NCBI GenBank assembly: GCA_963575645.1
Contig: OY754470.1
Coordinates: forward strand, 46,407,201 to 46,471,200
Direction: 5' to 3'
Origin: Xanthostigma xanthostigma
Taxonomy: Eukaryota > Arthropoda > Insecta > Raphidioptera > Raphidiidae
DNA length: 64,000 bases
This document shows, one piece after another, positions 48,201 to 60,004 of the stretch; position 1 is the stretch's first letter, and every line of letters begins with the position of its first letter. The position numbers and the translations under genes are program-made. The notes beneath the pieces were generated by a model. It saw only the letters and a program-made list of their open reading frames with translations. It made no database searches and was not told the origin of the DNA.

Positions 48201-51200
48201 GAGTACAACTACTACGTGAAGAAAAGTAGTTAGAGTACAACTACTTTTCCAATAAAAGTAGTTAACTACGTAGTTAACTACTTTTGTAGTTAACTACTGC
48301 CCAGCTCTGGTCGAGAAACATTCTGAACAAAATTGTATCGAACTTTTTTTCATCGATTAACAAGACAGTGGAAAACTCATATAACAATAACTATTTGAAG
48401 CATTGTCAATTTACTCAATGTGCGGTAAGCGAAGGCAACAAAGCGTGTCGAAAATATATCTGCGTCTCTTTTTCGAAGTAATTCCTTGGCTATTCCGACA
48501 ATATATATATAATATTGTATTATATAGATTAACATGGAGTATATTTCTCTTTATCAAAAGTTTTATATCTTTATTTATGGCGTTAGACAATCAGAACCAA
48601 CGAGCTCTTACGACTTAAAAAAAAGACAGAAGTATATGTTTGCACCATAATGGTTCGATTGCGATTTTATTCCATGATCGGTATATAATAAAAGTTAATG
48701 GGAAAACTGGACACTAGGCATTTGGCAACATACCTAATCGTTTGTTAAAAGCGCGTATTCTTGTAACATAAGTATCGATGCGTCCATCAAACTCTTTTCT
48801 GTGAATAATTTCCTTGACATCCTCATAATCTGTGACAACTATGCTTAAAAAAGGTCCAATGTACAAACTGAATATACTGTTTTTATAGGCGCGTGCTATT
48901 TCGTCAAATATTAGATGTATTAAATTGTGTTTGGTAAGCCATAGACGCCAGTAGCTGCCATAAATCGGTATCCTGATTGGTCCTGCAAAAAAATTGAATA
49001 TCAGTAAAAACAGGCTATGAAAATACTCACACTTCCACGCGTACTTTTTACCCGACTGCGCCGAAGCCAAAAGAAAGTGTTATGAGTTTAGCAATCTATG
49101 TACGTTTGTATTTACGGATGTTCCACCGTGGCGCCTAAACTATTCATCCGATTTTGATAAATAAGGTGTCAATCGATTCGTTATTATGGCCCAAGTAACA
49201 CATGCTACATTTATTTTTGAATTTTGGTCCCAGGGGTGAGCAAATTGAAAACAAATAAAAAATATATTCAAAAAAAAAAAATAATCTAAAGCCCGACTAC
49301 TGAAAAGTAGGTATAAAACAAGAAAATATTCTCATCTGAGAATAGCCGTGATCGAATGCCATCTCTTATATATGAAGCCTCTCTAGATGTATATATAGCG
49401 TGATGCACTTTGCCCTAGAGCTTATGATCGCTTATTACTGTTAAAGTGTAATGTTTTTTTAGGGTAGGTGGCACATGACCACTGCTATCATCAAATGAGA
49501 ATATTTTCTTGTTTCATACTTTCCAGTAGTTGAGTTTTAGTTTTTGAACTTATTTTTAATTATCAAAATTGTATATAAACATTGGCATGACTTTACCGTT
49601 TGAGGCCCGTGGCAAATTTTACTAATTGTTGTAATAATAAATGTTAAGATCCTCCTATGCCTCGGGTCGTGGCCCCCTCAGCCGGAGACCTGTAAAATTT
49701 TGCCCGTTCTGCTACTCTAGTGTTACGCCACTGCATATAAAAGTTGCATATATTTTTTTATGTTTTTCAAAACAAGATTATATTTCATTTTTTGTGTTTT
49801 GATTACGTTAATCTAAATTCTGATGTAAGTTTTTGAACAAATATATTTTGATGAAATAAAATAATATAATAATATTTAAAATTATACATTCGTCATATTA
49901 ATTAACGCACCGCTCGGTTTTTCTATTTTTTTGCGTTGAAGAAATAATCGAACTTTGCATGTTTTGTTTTTTAATGAAATAAAGACGCATATGACCTCTG
50001 TTGTCGAGCGTTTATGGTCTACAATAGTTGGAAGAACTATCACTGTATGATGAAAATTAAAAAAAAAAAAAGGTTTGCACTCCGGGAGTGCCGGGAGACG
50101 TGAAAACTTGAATATTAACGTCTGACGAATTTTCGATCAAAATGGTTTGTATCATAGATTGCATTTTTATATAGGTACGATATTTCAACGCTAGATGTCT
50201 AGCGTTGTATAAATTAGAGAGTTTTCTCGCTCACCTAGTTCTTACTTTGCCTGACGCGAGTTTAACATTTTTTACCCATTACAAAAAAAGTGTACAACGC
50301 CGCTAAAGAAGTTTTCACTTCAAAAAATTAAATAAAAAATTTATAGGTGTATAAATGAATACCAAGTGAAATAATCATATCATATTAATATTATAAATGC
50401 GAATGTAAGTTTGTTTGTTACGCTTTCACGCAAAAACTACTTAACCGATCATCATGAAACTTTGCACATACACTCTTGAAGGTATTAGAAGTAACATAGG
50501 ATACTTTTTATTAAAAAAAAATAAAAAATTATTACGAAAAATAAGAAAGGGTTGAAAACATTTTTTGGGCCCAAAAATACCGAAAAATTTCTCCGAATCG
50601 TTTCAAAATTGAAATTTAACCCTTTAGTAATGATTAAAATGTGCTATTAAAATTTCATTAAAATCGGCCCGACAGGACCGGACTTACAAATTTTATGAAA
50701 ACGAAATATTATAAATGCGAATGTAAGTTTGTTTGTTACGCTTTCACGCAAAAACTACTTAACCGATCATCATGAAACTTTGCACATACACTCTTGAAGG
50801 TATTAGAAGTAACATAGGATACTTTTTATTAAAAAAAAATAAAAATTTTTTACGAAAAATAAGAAAATTGTTTGTCAAAATATGTGCAATACCTCAACCC
50901 CTGATATGCATGTCAAAAGTCGATTTCCATCTCAATCGCGGGCGTAGCCGCGGGTAGCGGCTAGTATGGAATATATTATGTAAAAAAATTAAGCAGTATA
51001 GCACTTAGTTTCTCTACTATGTACTGTACAATAAAACAATAAATAAATTTGCTTATAAAAATTAAACCTTACAACTAGGGTTGCCATCTGTAAAGTCAAT
51101 AAACTAGGGCGAGAAACTTTTTGAGCTCTAAGCCCGGATATTATTATCAAAAAAAAATTATTTTACTAATTAAAGTAAACAATACCTTATAATAATTTGT

Positions 51201-51907
51201 TCAATTTATTATTATAATTAACTACTACCTTACAAATTATTGTATTATAGAACTGGTATTGATGGATTGTTTATAATTTTTAGTGCAACTTTACGTAAAA
51301 AATTAAAGTAATTACAAGCTTTCATTTAATTATATCTCTATCCTCTTTGGTAAAAAAAAATTAAAAATTAGAAAAACCAAACAATAACTCTATAGCTTCT
51401 TTCAAAAATAAATCTTTTCGAATTAAAGAAAATAAATTCTATACTGTCGTCTCTTGATAAAAAAAATTATCTAGTCTAGTAAATAGAACCCCGCTCGAAC
51501 GCTCCCCAGACACCCTTAAAAAGAGGGTAAACCCGGGAAAACGTTGACGAATGGCAACCCTACACACAACGTACTTCAGTGAGTTTTAAAACCAATGGCA
51601 TATTAAACATAGTATTTAAAAAAATTGTTTTAATCGATCAATGATTTTTTGAGCAGAATCAAAATTTTATTGTATTTTTCTTGTGGACAAATATATGTGG
51701 CCACAGTCTAAATCCTTGTTAAACTAGATTTTCTGACAAATCTGTCTGCAATCCAGCATGCATCTTATAACCATGTATATATCTTTAAAAAAATTATGTT
51801 TTATGATTATTACCTGGCGGAAAATTTGGCGGCTTATAACTGGCAAACTTATAAAATTTGTATATTAATACAATCACAATAGTAACAATTAAAATTAACG
51901 ACGCCAT
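42261..51907 (-). CDS. Cytochrome P450, CYP2 clan, CYP305-like
   Basis: Nine exons join in phase to 510 residues, the usual P450 length: 51814-51907, 48734-48982, 46270-46439, 45138-45413, 44436-44553, 43860-44040, 43603-43720, 42523-42664, 42261-42445. The start ATG opens a membrane anchor (residues about 3-20), followed by the proline-rich hinge PPNFPPGP. The C-helix W-x3-R is W124/R128, ExxR is E373-R376, PERF is 428-431, and the haem loop is FPFGAGKRLCAG with C454 as thiolate ligand. Such enzymes sit on the ER membrane and insert oxygen using a P450 reductase. The I-helix is unusual: where most P450s have A-G-x-D-T it reads P316-S-G-A-A320. The C-terminal [15 protein letters not shown] and [10 protein letters not shown] phrases and the IAAIDFLFP segment point to CYP305; the substrate is unknown. 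All splice sites are GT-AG. No break was found, so it is likely functional. Confidence 0.93.
42760..43560. repeat. Repeat-like intron segment with GAACCGTGATCG motifs
   Basis: P450 intron 7 (42665-43602) contains CGGTCACAGTTCGCTCTCGA near 42790 and GACCGAGAGCGAACCGTGGA near 43370, loosely inverted, with GCACCGATCC / GAACCGTGATCGAAC motifs. It may be an old TIR element; its ends could not be placed. Confidence 0.35.
44740..45031. mobile_element. MITE-like inverted repeat GTGATCACCACGAAG
   Basis: The left arm AGTGATCACCACGAAG and right arm CTTCGTGGTGATCACA are exact inverted repeats of 15 bp, 290 bp apart in P450 intron 4. There is no coding sequence. The flanking ATTAGTG / AATAGTGCT phrases may be outer parts of the ends. 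Confidence 0.6.
46640..46799 (+). repeat. Helitron-like repeat, GGGTGAAACCGGG family, copy 1
   Basis: Ends with CCGGGTGAAACCGGGACGAA and CCGCTAGTA. It contains the ordered phrases TTTGTCCATCA, GATCATCATGAAATTTG, ATTCATCTGGGCAAA and ATTCGTTCTTTTG, also found at 54150-54307 and, in reverse, at 55487-55610. Confidence 0.6.
47540..47945. repeat. Inner foldback inside the hAT element, Penelope-like arms
   Basis: The left arm has TACTTATATTTAATAACAAA then CGACGTTTCGGCC and CCTTTTCAAATGAA; the right arm has TTCATTTGAAAAGGG then GTGGCCGAAATGTCG and TTATTAAATATGTATAAGTA. The two arms surround about 230 bp. The CCGAAACGTCG phrase is common at the ends of Penelope-like retroelements. Confidence 0.7.
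47995..48130 (+). repeat. Tandem 18-20-bp repeats AAAAAAGTAGTTAGATTAC
   Basis: Seven near-identical units of about 19 bp lie within the right sub-terminal part of the hAT element, with a lone difference in A-run length. They extend the AGTAGTTA motif series found at both element ends. Confidence 0.88.
50060..50330 (+). repeat. Dispersed repeat, CAACGCTAGATGTCTAGCG family, copy 1
   Basis: Carries CCGGGAGTGCCGGGAGACGT, GAAAACTTGAATATTAACGT, the palindrome CGCTAGATGTCTAGCG and GTGTACAACGCCGCTAAAGA. The same order is seen at 58360-58650. Type unknown; it is in P450 intron 1. Confidence 0.65.
50393..50966 (+). repeat. Helitron-like repeat with a duplicated front half
   Basis: The segment TATAAATGCGAATGTAAGTT...ACTTTTTATTAAAAAAAAAT occurs at 50393-50530 and again, almost unchanged, at 50709-50845. 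Between them lies a piece of the GGCCCGACAGGA repeat (50547-50701). The element ends CGTAGCCGCGGGTAGCGGCT followed by AGTA, a hairpin plus CTAG-T as in Helitron 3' ends. Confidence 0.65.
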
Positions 51908-53090
51908 TACAATTGTTGTAAAAAATAAAGTACGTATGACAGGCCCCCAAACACAATTACATGCGCTGTCAATAACTTCAGATTATAATTTGTACTCATA
52001 TTATCTTAGTTTAAAGTTCGTCACCCCAGTCCAGATAATTTTTGTGATTTTGTATTTTTTTTTCAAAACAATACAATTATTATCGTGACCCAATTACAAT
52101 TTTTTTAATCAATGCTTGTTTGTCAAATTCGTACATAAAAAGCGTTTCCGCTAGAAAAAAAATGTGGAAACCGGTTGACCTGTGGGCCAACCGTAAAACG
52201 TTTTATACATTAAAAGAAGATTATTAAACATGGCTAAGAATGTGTGTGTCATAAAGAAGGAAAAAAATTGTTGATTTTTTTATAGGCTTATATAATTATT
52301 TAAGTTAATTGAAGTTTCTGATCACAGTATAAACAAGTAGATTAGGAGTTATGCGACAAAAACGTAAAAAAATGCTATTTTTCTTTGATTAACCTTGAAA
52401 CTACTTGACCGATCGACACCAAAGTCTAATCAGATCTAAGTGTCAATAAGCCATTTCGAATGTCGTGAACCCGATGGCAATCCGTTGATTCGCTCTAAAG
52501 ATATCGTACGACAGAATTTTGTTTACATACACACGGACGGACGTTTATCCAAAAATAATCAGAATAGCTTCGTAGAACACCAAAACGTCGATAAAAACTC
52601 GATTTTTGAAAAGTGAATCTAAACCAATATAACTTCTTTGTTTTGAAAATTTTTAATAGTGGTGAGTTAAAAACTTGAAAAATCTGTAATTTTGCTCGAT
52701 TGATTTATTGTTGATTATAGACGCTCAACAATTGAGGTCATCAACGTCTATTGTAATTTTGCTCTGTAACATTAACAACATATAAAATTATAAATTTATG
52801 TACCTACGCCACGTTTCTAACGATTGCGACCTAAAGTTTACTCTAAATAGCGACAATTTTTGCTACAGAAACACTTCTAATTTCGAGTCAAAACTTGAAA
52901 TAATATTACGTTGATTGTTGATACAAGCGCCAACGCTGAAGCGGAATCTTTACGAAACTACTATATTTTTTGTTTTACATAAATTCGAGAAAATATATAA
53001 TTTATCAAAAATTATAATTATAACGATCAATTATTCTCTATATAACCAGTTCATAATTCATATTATAATGTTTTACATTTAAAAACATTT
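51908..53090. other. Upstream region of the P450 gene
   Basis: No gene. The first few hundred bases should include the P450 promoter and 5' UTR; no distinct box could be fixed. From 52500 to 52690 lies a copy of the retroposon tail family also at 25546 and 63300 (CACCAAAACGTCGATAAAAA, then ACTCGATTTTTGA). Confidence 0.4.
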
Positions 53091-53460
53091 CATTTAATTT
53101 AATTATTATAGTCAAGCGTTTTTATGTTTCATTGGCGCAGCAATAAAACGCTTTAAACACTTGCTTAGTCTAGAAACCTCAACAAACTAGTTATAAACGC
53201 TTTCTATAGATGACTCACTCGGTCTTGTATTAATTTACAACTAATTCTACACACCAGTTGGTACGTACCAAAATAAAATAAATATTATAGTGAAGCGTTT
53301 TTAAACTTTTTATATTTTCGTTGGCGCAGCAATAAAACGCTTTAAACACTTGCTTAGTCTAGAAACCTCAACAAACTGTAGTTATAAATGCTTTCTATAG
53401 ATGACTCACTCAGTCTTATATTAATACACAACTGATAATAATTTGTACAAACCAGAATAA
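53090..53460 (+). repeat. Two-copy tandem duplication (~180 bp unit)
   Basis: A unit with GGCGCAGCAATAAAACGCTT, AAACACTTGCTTAGTCTAGA and CTATAGATGACTCACTC occurs at about 53103-53240 and 53285-53425, differing at few positions. Confidence 0.8.
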
Positions 53461-53945
53461 AATAAATTTTAACACCTATGATTTTTATTGTGGAAGATCT
53501 TTTTGTAGTGTATTCAATCTTTGGAAACAAACTTTTTGCGCAGAAAAATCTGTAATTCAGAGTACAATAGAATTAAAATGCTTCACTTAAAAAATAATGT
53601 AACCTGAAAGAATTGTGTAATATAAAAATCACAGAATATTATTATGTACTACATATTAAATTATATAATACGTTATGTAGGTACATGGATATTGGGTACC
53701 TTGTACTTATATCAACAACCATATTATAGTAGGTGCAAGAAGGTTTTTTGACCTTTTCAATGCAAACAATTAAAATACAGTTAAACTAAGACAAGTGTTC
53801 GTTCATATTCCCAGGCGAGAGTAAATCAAACATTCTACATACCGGGTGCAGAATTATATTGGGCACATAGAAAAATAATATTGGGTAGGACTACTATACT
53901 AATCATAGTCAAAAAGTCGTACTCTATGCTTTGGTTCATAATCTA

Positions 53946-54309
53946 TATCTATACTAATATAATATAAAGCTAAGAGTTTGTTTGTTTGGTTGAACGAGCT
54001 AATCTCAGGAACTACTGATATGAATTGAAAAAAACATTTTTTTTTGTTGGATAGCCCATTTATTGAGGACGGCTATAAGCTATATAATATCACACTTCGA
54101 CCAATAGGAGCGGAGCATCAATGAAAAATGTTTCAAAATGTAACTTAAAATTTGTCCGTCCGACAAAAACTTTTGAACGGTAACTCCGATCATCAAGAAA
54201 TTTGGACACAACATTCATCTTGGTAAACTAAGATGAATGTGCGTACTCATGTCCCTTCCCCCACCATTCGTTCTTTTGCACCCGAGTGAAACCGGGCGGA
54301 ACCGCTAGT
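53946..54309 (+). repeat. Helitron-like repeat, GGGTGAAACCGGG family, copy 2 (most complete)
   Basis: Starts near TATCTATACTAATATAATAT and ends GAAACCGGGCGGAACCGCTA followed by GT. Interior phrases include GGAGCGGAGCATCAATG and CGTCCGACAAAAACTTTTGA. The TC...CTAG layout without inverted ends fits a non-autonomous Helitron. Confidence 0.65.
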
Positions 54310-55486
54310 TAAAAATACAGTTGATTTCACAAATGTTGAACCGTTCAATTGTTTGTAGTATTTATTGCTTCGTTCTAAACTAGAATTTGATTCTGTCATT
54401 ATTATGAAATTTACGTAAATATGATCGAAAAGGTTCAAATATTTATAATACATAGTGTAAACTCCATATAGAGAAATTCAAGTGACCGTGTATTTTATTG
54501 CGTTATAAAAAGTTTTCGTTAAAAGAAGATTAAAAGAAAACAATATAATTTTACGAATAAATGGTTTTAATTTTGACTAAATTAAGTGAAAAAAAATTTA
54601 CATCACATTATTATAATCTAATTTGCACTGATTTTCCCTCGGTACTTGGTAGAACATGAGTAATAACAAATAAGGAAAACACTTGAAAATTCTACAACAT
54701 ATTTATTGTTTAAAAAAATCGAAGTTTTCAACAAAAACAAAAATCCTTCGATCAAGCCTAGTTTTTATGCTTTTAATAAACTGAAAAATTCATTGAAATC
54801 CACTGAATGGTTCATGGACTTCGAAAACATAGTTTCGAGAAAAACGCATTTAAAGTTTTCTTCTTACCTATACCGAGTCATCTATTCCTGCGCAGTGGGC
54901 CATATAATAATTATCTCGGAAACTATTCATTCAATTGACTTGAAATTTTCAGGGAATATTTTCGAAATATCAAACTACAAGAAAATGCAAAAAAACAAAA
55001 ATACTGACTACCTATAACCCCTTAAAATCGAATGAATAGTGACTGTTAAATATAAAATTAAACTTGTATCATTATAGACAACAGCCAAATAAACAAGGAA
55101 ATTAATGCGCATCTATAGAATTTTATGCTTACAACAATTTAACATAATAAAAAATAATAACTGCAGAATGTTTGGAATTTGAACGTAAACTTATTTAGAA
55201 ATCAACTGTTATAAATAAATCGATTGACAATTTCATTCATAAAAAAGTATGTCACAATTCATTACTAAATGTCACAACTAAACACATTCATTCATAACAA
55301 AATACTCTTCATTTATATATTTGTGTCTGTCAAAATATTTTTTAATCAGCAGTTTTACAATTTCATTTTTTTTTTTATTTATTGGACATTGAAATTGTAT
55401 TTCCATTTAAAGTTATATTAAAATTAGAAGAAGGGTAGGCGTGGCTTGTTATGCACACAAAAAATGCAACAATAAGGACAAATGTC

Positions 55487-55768
55487 GTTTGAAACTCAGC
55501 ACATTCATTTTAGTTTACCGAGATGAATGTTGTATCCAAATTTCATGATGATCGGAGTTACCGTTCAAAAGTTTTTGTCGGACGGACAAATTTTGAGTTA
55601 CATTTTGCAACATTTTTATTGATGCTCCGGACCTATTGGTCGTAGCGTGGCATTATATAGCCTATAGCCTTCATTGATAAATGGGCTATCAAAAAAAAAT
55701 CAATTCGAACCAGTCGTTCCTGAGATTAGCAACCAAACAAACTCATCATCTTTATATATTAGTATATG
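55487..55768 (-). repeat. Helitron-like repeat, GGGTGAAACCGGG family, reverse copy lacking its 3' tip
   Basis: Reverse-orientation copy: CATTCATTTTAGTTTACCGA, GTTTTTGTCGGACGGACAAA and ACCTATTGGTCGTAGCG are complements of phrases in the copy at 53946. The CTAGT end is missing, and the element runs directly into the MITE at 55770. Confidence 0.6.
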
Positions 55769-55769
55769 G

Positions 55770-56212
55770 GCTATGTGCAGGGAAGCGGAGTTACAAATTT
55801 TTCGATGCAAGCGTTAGTGGTGAGCACTAGGGGAAACTTCAAGCTCAAATTATCCGTATGTCAGTGAGCAATGTTTATTAAAAGTGAAAAAGTTATAATT
55901 TTATGAAGTTTTTTAATTACAAAGAAAACATAGGAAAACTAAGCAATCTGGAAATGCTTGTTGTGTTCCGAGCTGTTGCGCTGATAGCGATTTAAGTAAA
56001 ATAAAGACCATTAATTGGCGCCCTAATTTGACGTTCCGCTGTCAGTGTAAACAACTTAACATCAGTGTTTCTTATTACATTTTTTTTGACACATCATGGC
56101 CAACTAAAGTTTTTGCATTATCACCTTATCGCGATTTCCATAAAAAGTGAGTTCAATAATTCTCTATTACCCACTAGCGGCGCTAGTAGGCTTCGTGCAC
56201 ACAGCCTATAGA
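55770..56212. mobile_element. MITE, GTGTGCACGAAG family, copy 2 (reverse)
   Basis: Begins TGGGCTATGTGCAGGGAAGC and ends CTTCGTGCACACAGCCTA, in reverse relative to 22075-22530, with TA on each side (a possible TA duplication). Interior phrases match copy 1 with scattered changes. Confidence 0.75.
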
Positions 56213-56930
56213 TTAAATTGGTGCCGACCTCAGAACCTTACTATTTTCTCCTTTTAATAACTTTTTTGAAGGAGGTTCAATTTTTTTTATAAATAATTTA
56301 TAAGTAGGTACATTTTCCACTTAAACATTCAATTGTAGCATTTTTGTCTGTTTTGTGCACCGGATATTGCGACAAAAACAATAAACAATAATTGGTTTAA
56401 CCACAACTATTTGTAGCTACGTTGCTTAAGTGAACCGTAGATCGTATCTACACAACGAACGGTACAAATTACAATACAAGAGAGTCTTTACTCGTCTTAT
56501 TGTTGTAATATATAAGTACGTATCTACGCACAATTTACCATAACTTCCATTATTTTAATTCTCTATGCATTTTATAATATTATGTATTATATTTATGACA
56601 TAAGTGAATACTTAATATCAATAATTACGGTTGTACGGAAAATAACGGTCGAAAACATCTAGACAAAGAATCACTTTCAACAATCAGAGTTGTCTGATTA
56701 CACACACGAACAGGATGTGTAATGTCAGAACGTTTTAAGGCGTAATATACAATGAGGAAGATGCATGTATTTTTTTGTACAATCATCTGCACAATATGTA
56801 GGTATACCTATCTGGAAGAATAATGGAGTCTGATGTGAAGATATTAAAAAAAGTAATCGCGAATCATTAAGATTTTTTAATCGTACAATCGATGATGTAG
56901 TACTAAAAGTTAAAAAATAATTATGAGTCA

Positions 56931-57094
56931 GCAATCTGGGACTTTGATCAGACTAAAATAAAATCGTGGGACGCATCTGGTATATAGAAAACTTTCTTTT
57001 GTTGGAGATCGGAAATCATATCCGATTTTCGACTGTTTTTCGACCTTACTAAATGCGTCCCACGATTTTATTTTTATATCAAAGCCCCAGATTG
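56931..57094. mobile_element. Foldback MITE, GTGGGACGCAT arms
   Basis: The left arm ATCTGGGACTTTGAT...AATAAAATCGTGGGACGCAT and right arm ATGCGTCCCACGATTTTATT...ATCAAAGCCCCAGAT are inverted over about 45 bp with a small indel. It is 160 bp long and non-coding. Confidence 0.75.
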
Positions 57095-57661
57095 TTCATC
57101 AAAAAATATTTTATAGCGTTTAGTAGGTACATCATCGGTTTACACAATAAAACCGTCAAACTTAAAATGTTTTATTATTTATTTTATTGTTGTATTGTAT
57201 AGTGGTTTATTTGCTTAATTTGATTTTATTGCATTTATCCGATCGACTGTAACGCTAGAGGATCTCATGGGTGGATTCAGCCGATTTTCAAAGGTGGTCA
57301 GGTGGTTATGGAGTGTCCCAAGTGCATCGGAGGGACCGAGAAACCTCCCCAAGGTTTTTTTTAATATACATACTCTAGCACTGACTTATGTCAAGTTGGG
57401 TAGGAAAATTCCATAATTTAAGATTTATAATTTGTTTTTGTTTTGTAAAGATATTTGTGGGAATAAATTTATTATTATTATAATTATTATTATTATTATT
57501 ATTGCTTGAAAGGCTATTTTAAGTGCCCCAAAAGCACCTTAAACTTAAAGTTTCTTTTCCAAAAACTAGGCACTTCCTGGCTCTTGTAAATCTTGAGTTA
57601 TTTCTTTAAATTAAAAAAATATGATGGAAGGGGCTACAGCCCCTTCAGTCTCCTTCTCCTG

Positions 57662-57825
57662 GATCCGCAACTACTCATCCGATTTCAAAAATGTTTTCAC
57701 CAATATTTAGAATAGACCTTCTGGATGAACACAGGCTATAGGTATATTATCGCGTTAAAATAAAATCACTTTTCGTGGTGACTAATTTACAAATTTGGGC
57801 GAAACCGGACCGGGCCGCTAGTATT
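57662..57825 (+). repeat. Helitron-like short repeat, 'CCGGACCGG...' family, 3' part
   Basis: Has CTACTCATCCGATTTCAAAA, TATTTAGAATAGACCTTCTG and ends GGCGAAACCGGACCGGGCCG then CTAGTA. This is the cleanest CTAG-T terminus of this family in the window. Confidence 0.6.
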
Positions 57826-59186
57826 TTAAGACCGGTATCATTATTTGATTTTTAATTTATTATTTAATAAAAATATGAATGTGTGCTGTGCTGAGCCGGC
57901 TTTGGATTGTTGACAGATAATTTATAATATGTCATTTATTGACATCTGAATTACTTAATAGATAGTAAACAATTAAATACATAATATATGCACAGACACT
58001 GCAACTGTTCAACGGTGATTCTGATATAAAGACTTCGAACTTCGACATATTTGCGTTTGGCTTTGCAGTTATATTTTATAACAACTGGTGACTTGCTGCC
58101 GCTCGTTTGTAAGTCAATATGAAAATTTACTGTTTATTTGAACGTCATGTGTGTAAAAGATGTCTATTTACACTGGAAAAACATTACTTGAGTCAAATGC
58201 TCAATTATGATGAAAGAAGTGCTTATTTGCTGCCATTAAATATTTACTCATTTACTAAATGTCGATTGAATTCAAATAAAATTCAATATTTTCTTTCTTT
58301 TAATCAGCCAGTCTTTTCCTAGTTAATGTTGACTTAATATTTGTTCACATCAGCTTAAAAAAAACCCCTTTGCATTCCGGGAGTGCCGGCAGAAGTGAAA
58401 ACTTGAATATTAACGTCTTACGAATTTTTGATCAAAATGGTTTGTATCATAAATTGCATTTTTATGTACGATATTTCAACGCTAGATGTCTAACGTTGTA
58501 TAAAAAAAAGTGAGTACCTACTCTCATAGTATGAATGGGGATCAGGTCACATGTCCTGACGCATCAGGTCACGCGTCCTGACGCGAGTTTAACATTTTTT
58601 ACCCATTACAATAAATGTGTACAACGCCGCTAAAGAAGTTTTTACTTCAAAAATATTCTTCAGCTCTATTCTTCTTTTCGTAGAGGCTGTTTATAAATAA
58701 ATTAGCAAAAAAAAAAACATTAAAAACGAGCTTTTATTAAAAACTACTAATATGAAGTAAATAATGACCTAAAAGCTGAAGATATGTTCTATGATGAAAA
58801 GTGCGGTTAGTTAAACTCAGCGGCGTGAGGTCGTAGATAAGAGGACAGTAAATTTGAATAATTACTTGAACCAAAAATTCAAACAGCTTCTCCTGCACCT
58901 AGTTGAGCCCCAAAATGTCTCAATAGCAACGCACTAACAACACAGCAACAGGCAATAGGCTGTAATAAAAAATCGCAACCACCTACCACAAGACACAAAT
59001 GACGATACAACTCACATAAAATAAGAATCGAAAGTCAATTTTAGAGATGTCGTACCAACAGGTAGTATAAAGAACGCCAGGACACTGTAACTGTACGAAG
59101 AGAACCTCAGTTCGTCCAGATTGAGGACACTCGTTTATTTGACTTCCGATCCAAAGGATCAAATTACAAGACTAACATCGATCCAT

Positions 59187-59563
59187 CATATACAGATTGT
59201 ATCAAATCAAACGGTCCATAGGACATTCTGTGTGTAAGACAGAGACGATATATAAAGATCTAAAGCAGTAAGTAAGAATGAGATAAATGATCGCTAATAT
59301 AGTTACTGTGGTTACGTAAATAAATAATTACGTACACTGTAAATCTTTTTTATCAATAATTTCACTAGTGAATACTGACATTTGATAAAATTGCGTTTTT
59401 TACTGTAGAAAACAAAGACGATACTATTAGATTGTATAACCACAGTAACTATAAGCGATCATTTATCTCATTCTTACTTACTGCTTTAGTGCTTTATATA
59501 ATATCGTCTCTGTCTTACACACAGAAGAACCTATCGACTGTTTTGATTTGATACAATCTGTAT
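59187..59563. mobile_element. Foldback element with ~120-bp arms
   Basis: The left arm CAGATTGTATCAAATCAAAC...TGTGTGTAAGACAGAGACGA...AGTAAGAATGAGATAAATGA and right arm are near-perfect complements separated by about 130 bp. It abuts the SINE at 59575. Confidence 0.85.
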
Positions 59564-59574
59564 ATAAATCTGGA

Positions 59575-60004
59575 CCGAGCGGGGTGGCGTAGTGGTGATA
59601 GCACTAGACCCGCATTCTGGAGGTACCAGGTTCGAATTCCGGCGGGGGTAGATATGGCTGGGGACTTTTCCTGCTGCCTCTCGCCGAGAAACGGTAATTC
59701 CTGTACCAGCCATCTTGTTGAGGTTTTCCGTGGTTTCCCTCAACAATTCCAGATAAATATCTAGATGGTTCCTTAATCAAGGCCATGGCCAATTACCTGT
59801 CAAACTCCTATGTTCAAAATTTGCCTTATCCTAATGTCCTAAAATTCTTTCATTCGCCCATTGCTATTAATTAAGTAGAAGTTTAAAAATGTAGAAAATA
59901 ACGGGAAGTGTGATAGATGGAAAATAGTAATGGTGGGAATGGCGTCTGTTATGACATAAAGTCGAGAAACGGACGTTAAACGCATTATTATTACAATTAT
60001 TATA
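59575..60004 (+). mobile_element. tRNA-derived SINE
   Basis: The 5' part is tRNA-like with RNA polymerase III boxes: A box TGGCGTAGTGG (59585-59595) and B box GGTTCGAATTCC (59629-59640). The body has GGTTTTCCGTGGTTTCCCTC and ATGGTTCCTTAATCAAGGCC, a block known from widespread insect SINEs, then GACATAAAGTCGAGAAACGG and GACGTTAAACGC, and an ATT-rich tail. It is not a functional tRNA gene. Confidence 0.85.

Larger units (their letters stand above)
47150..48309. mobile_element. Non-autonomous hAT element (1160 bp)
   Basis: Lies in P450 intron 2. The ends CAGAGTTGGGCAAACTACTT and AACTACTGCCCAGCTCTG are inverted, and the flanking GTCGAGAA is an exact 8-bp duplication (47142-47149 and 48310-48317). 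Both sub-terminal zones are crowded with AGTAGTTA/TAACTACT motifs, likely transposase-binding sites. It has no transposase frame. Confidence 0.94.

Noticed and set aside
48403..48618. 71-codon plus-strand frame in P450 intron 2
   Set aside because: No motif, no splice sites in phase, and opposite in strand to the gene; considered chance.
59575..59650. Possible tRNA gene with A and B boxes
   Set aside because: No cloverleaf acceptor pairing could be found and the body continues into the known insect SINE block; it is the head of a SINE.
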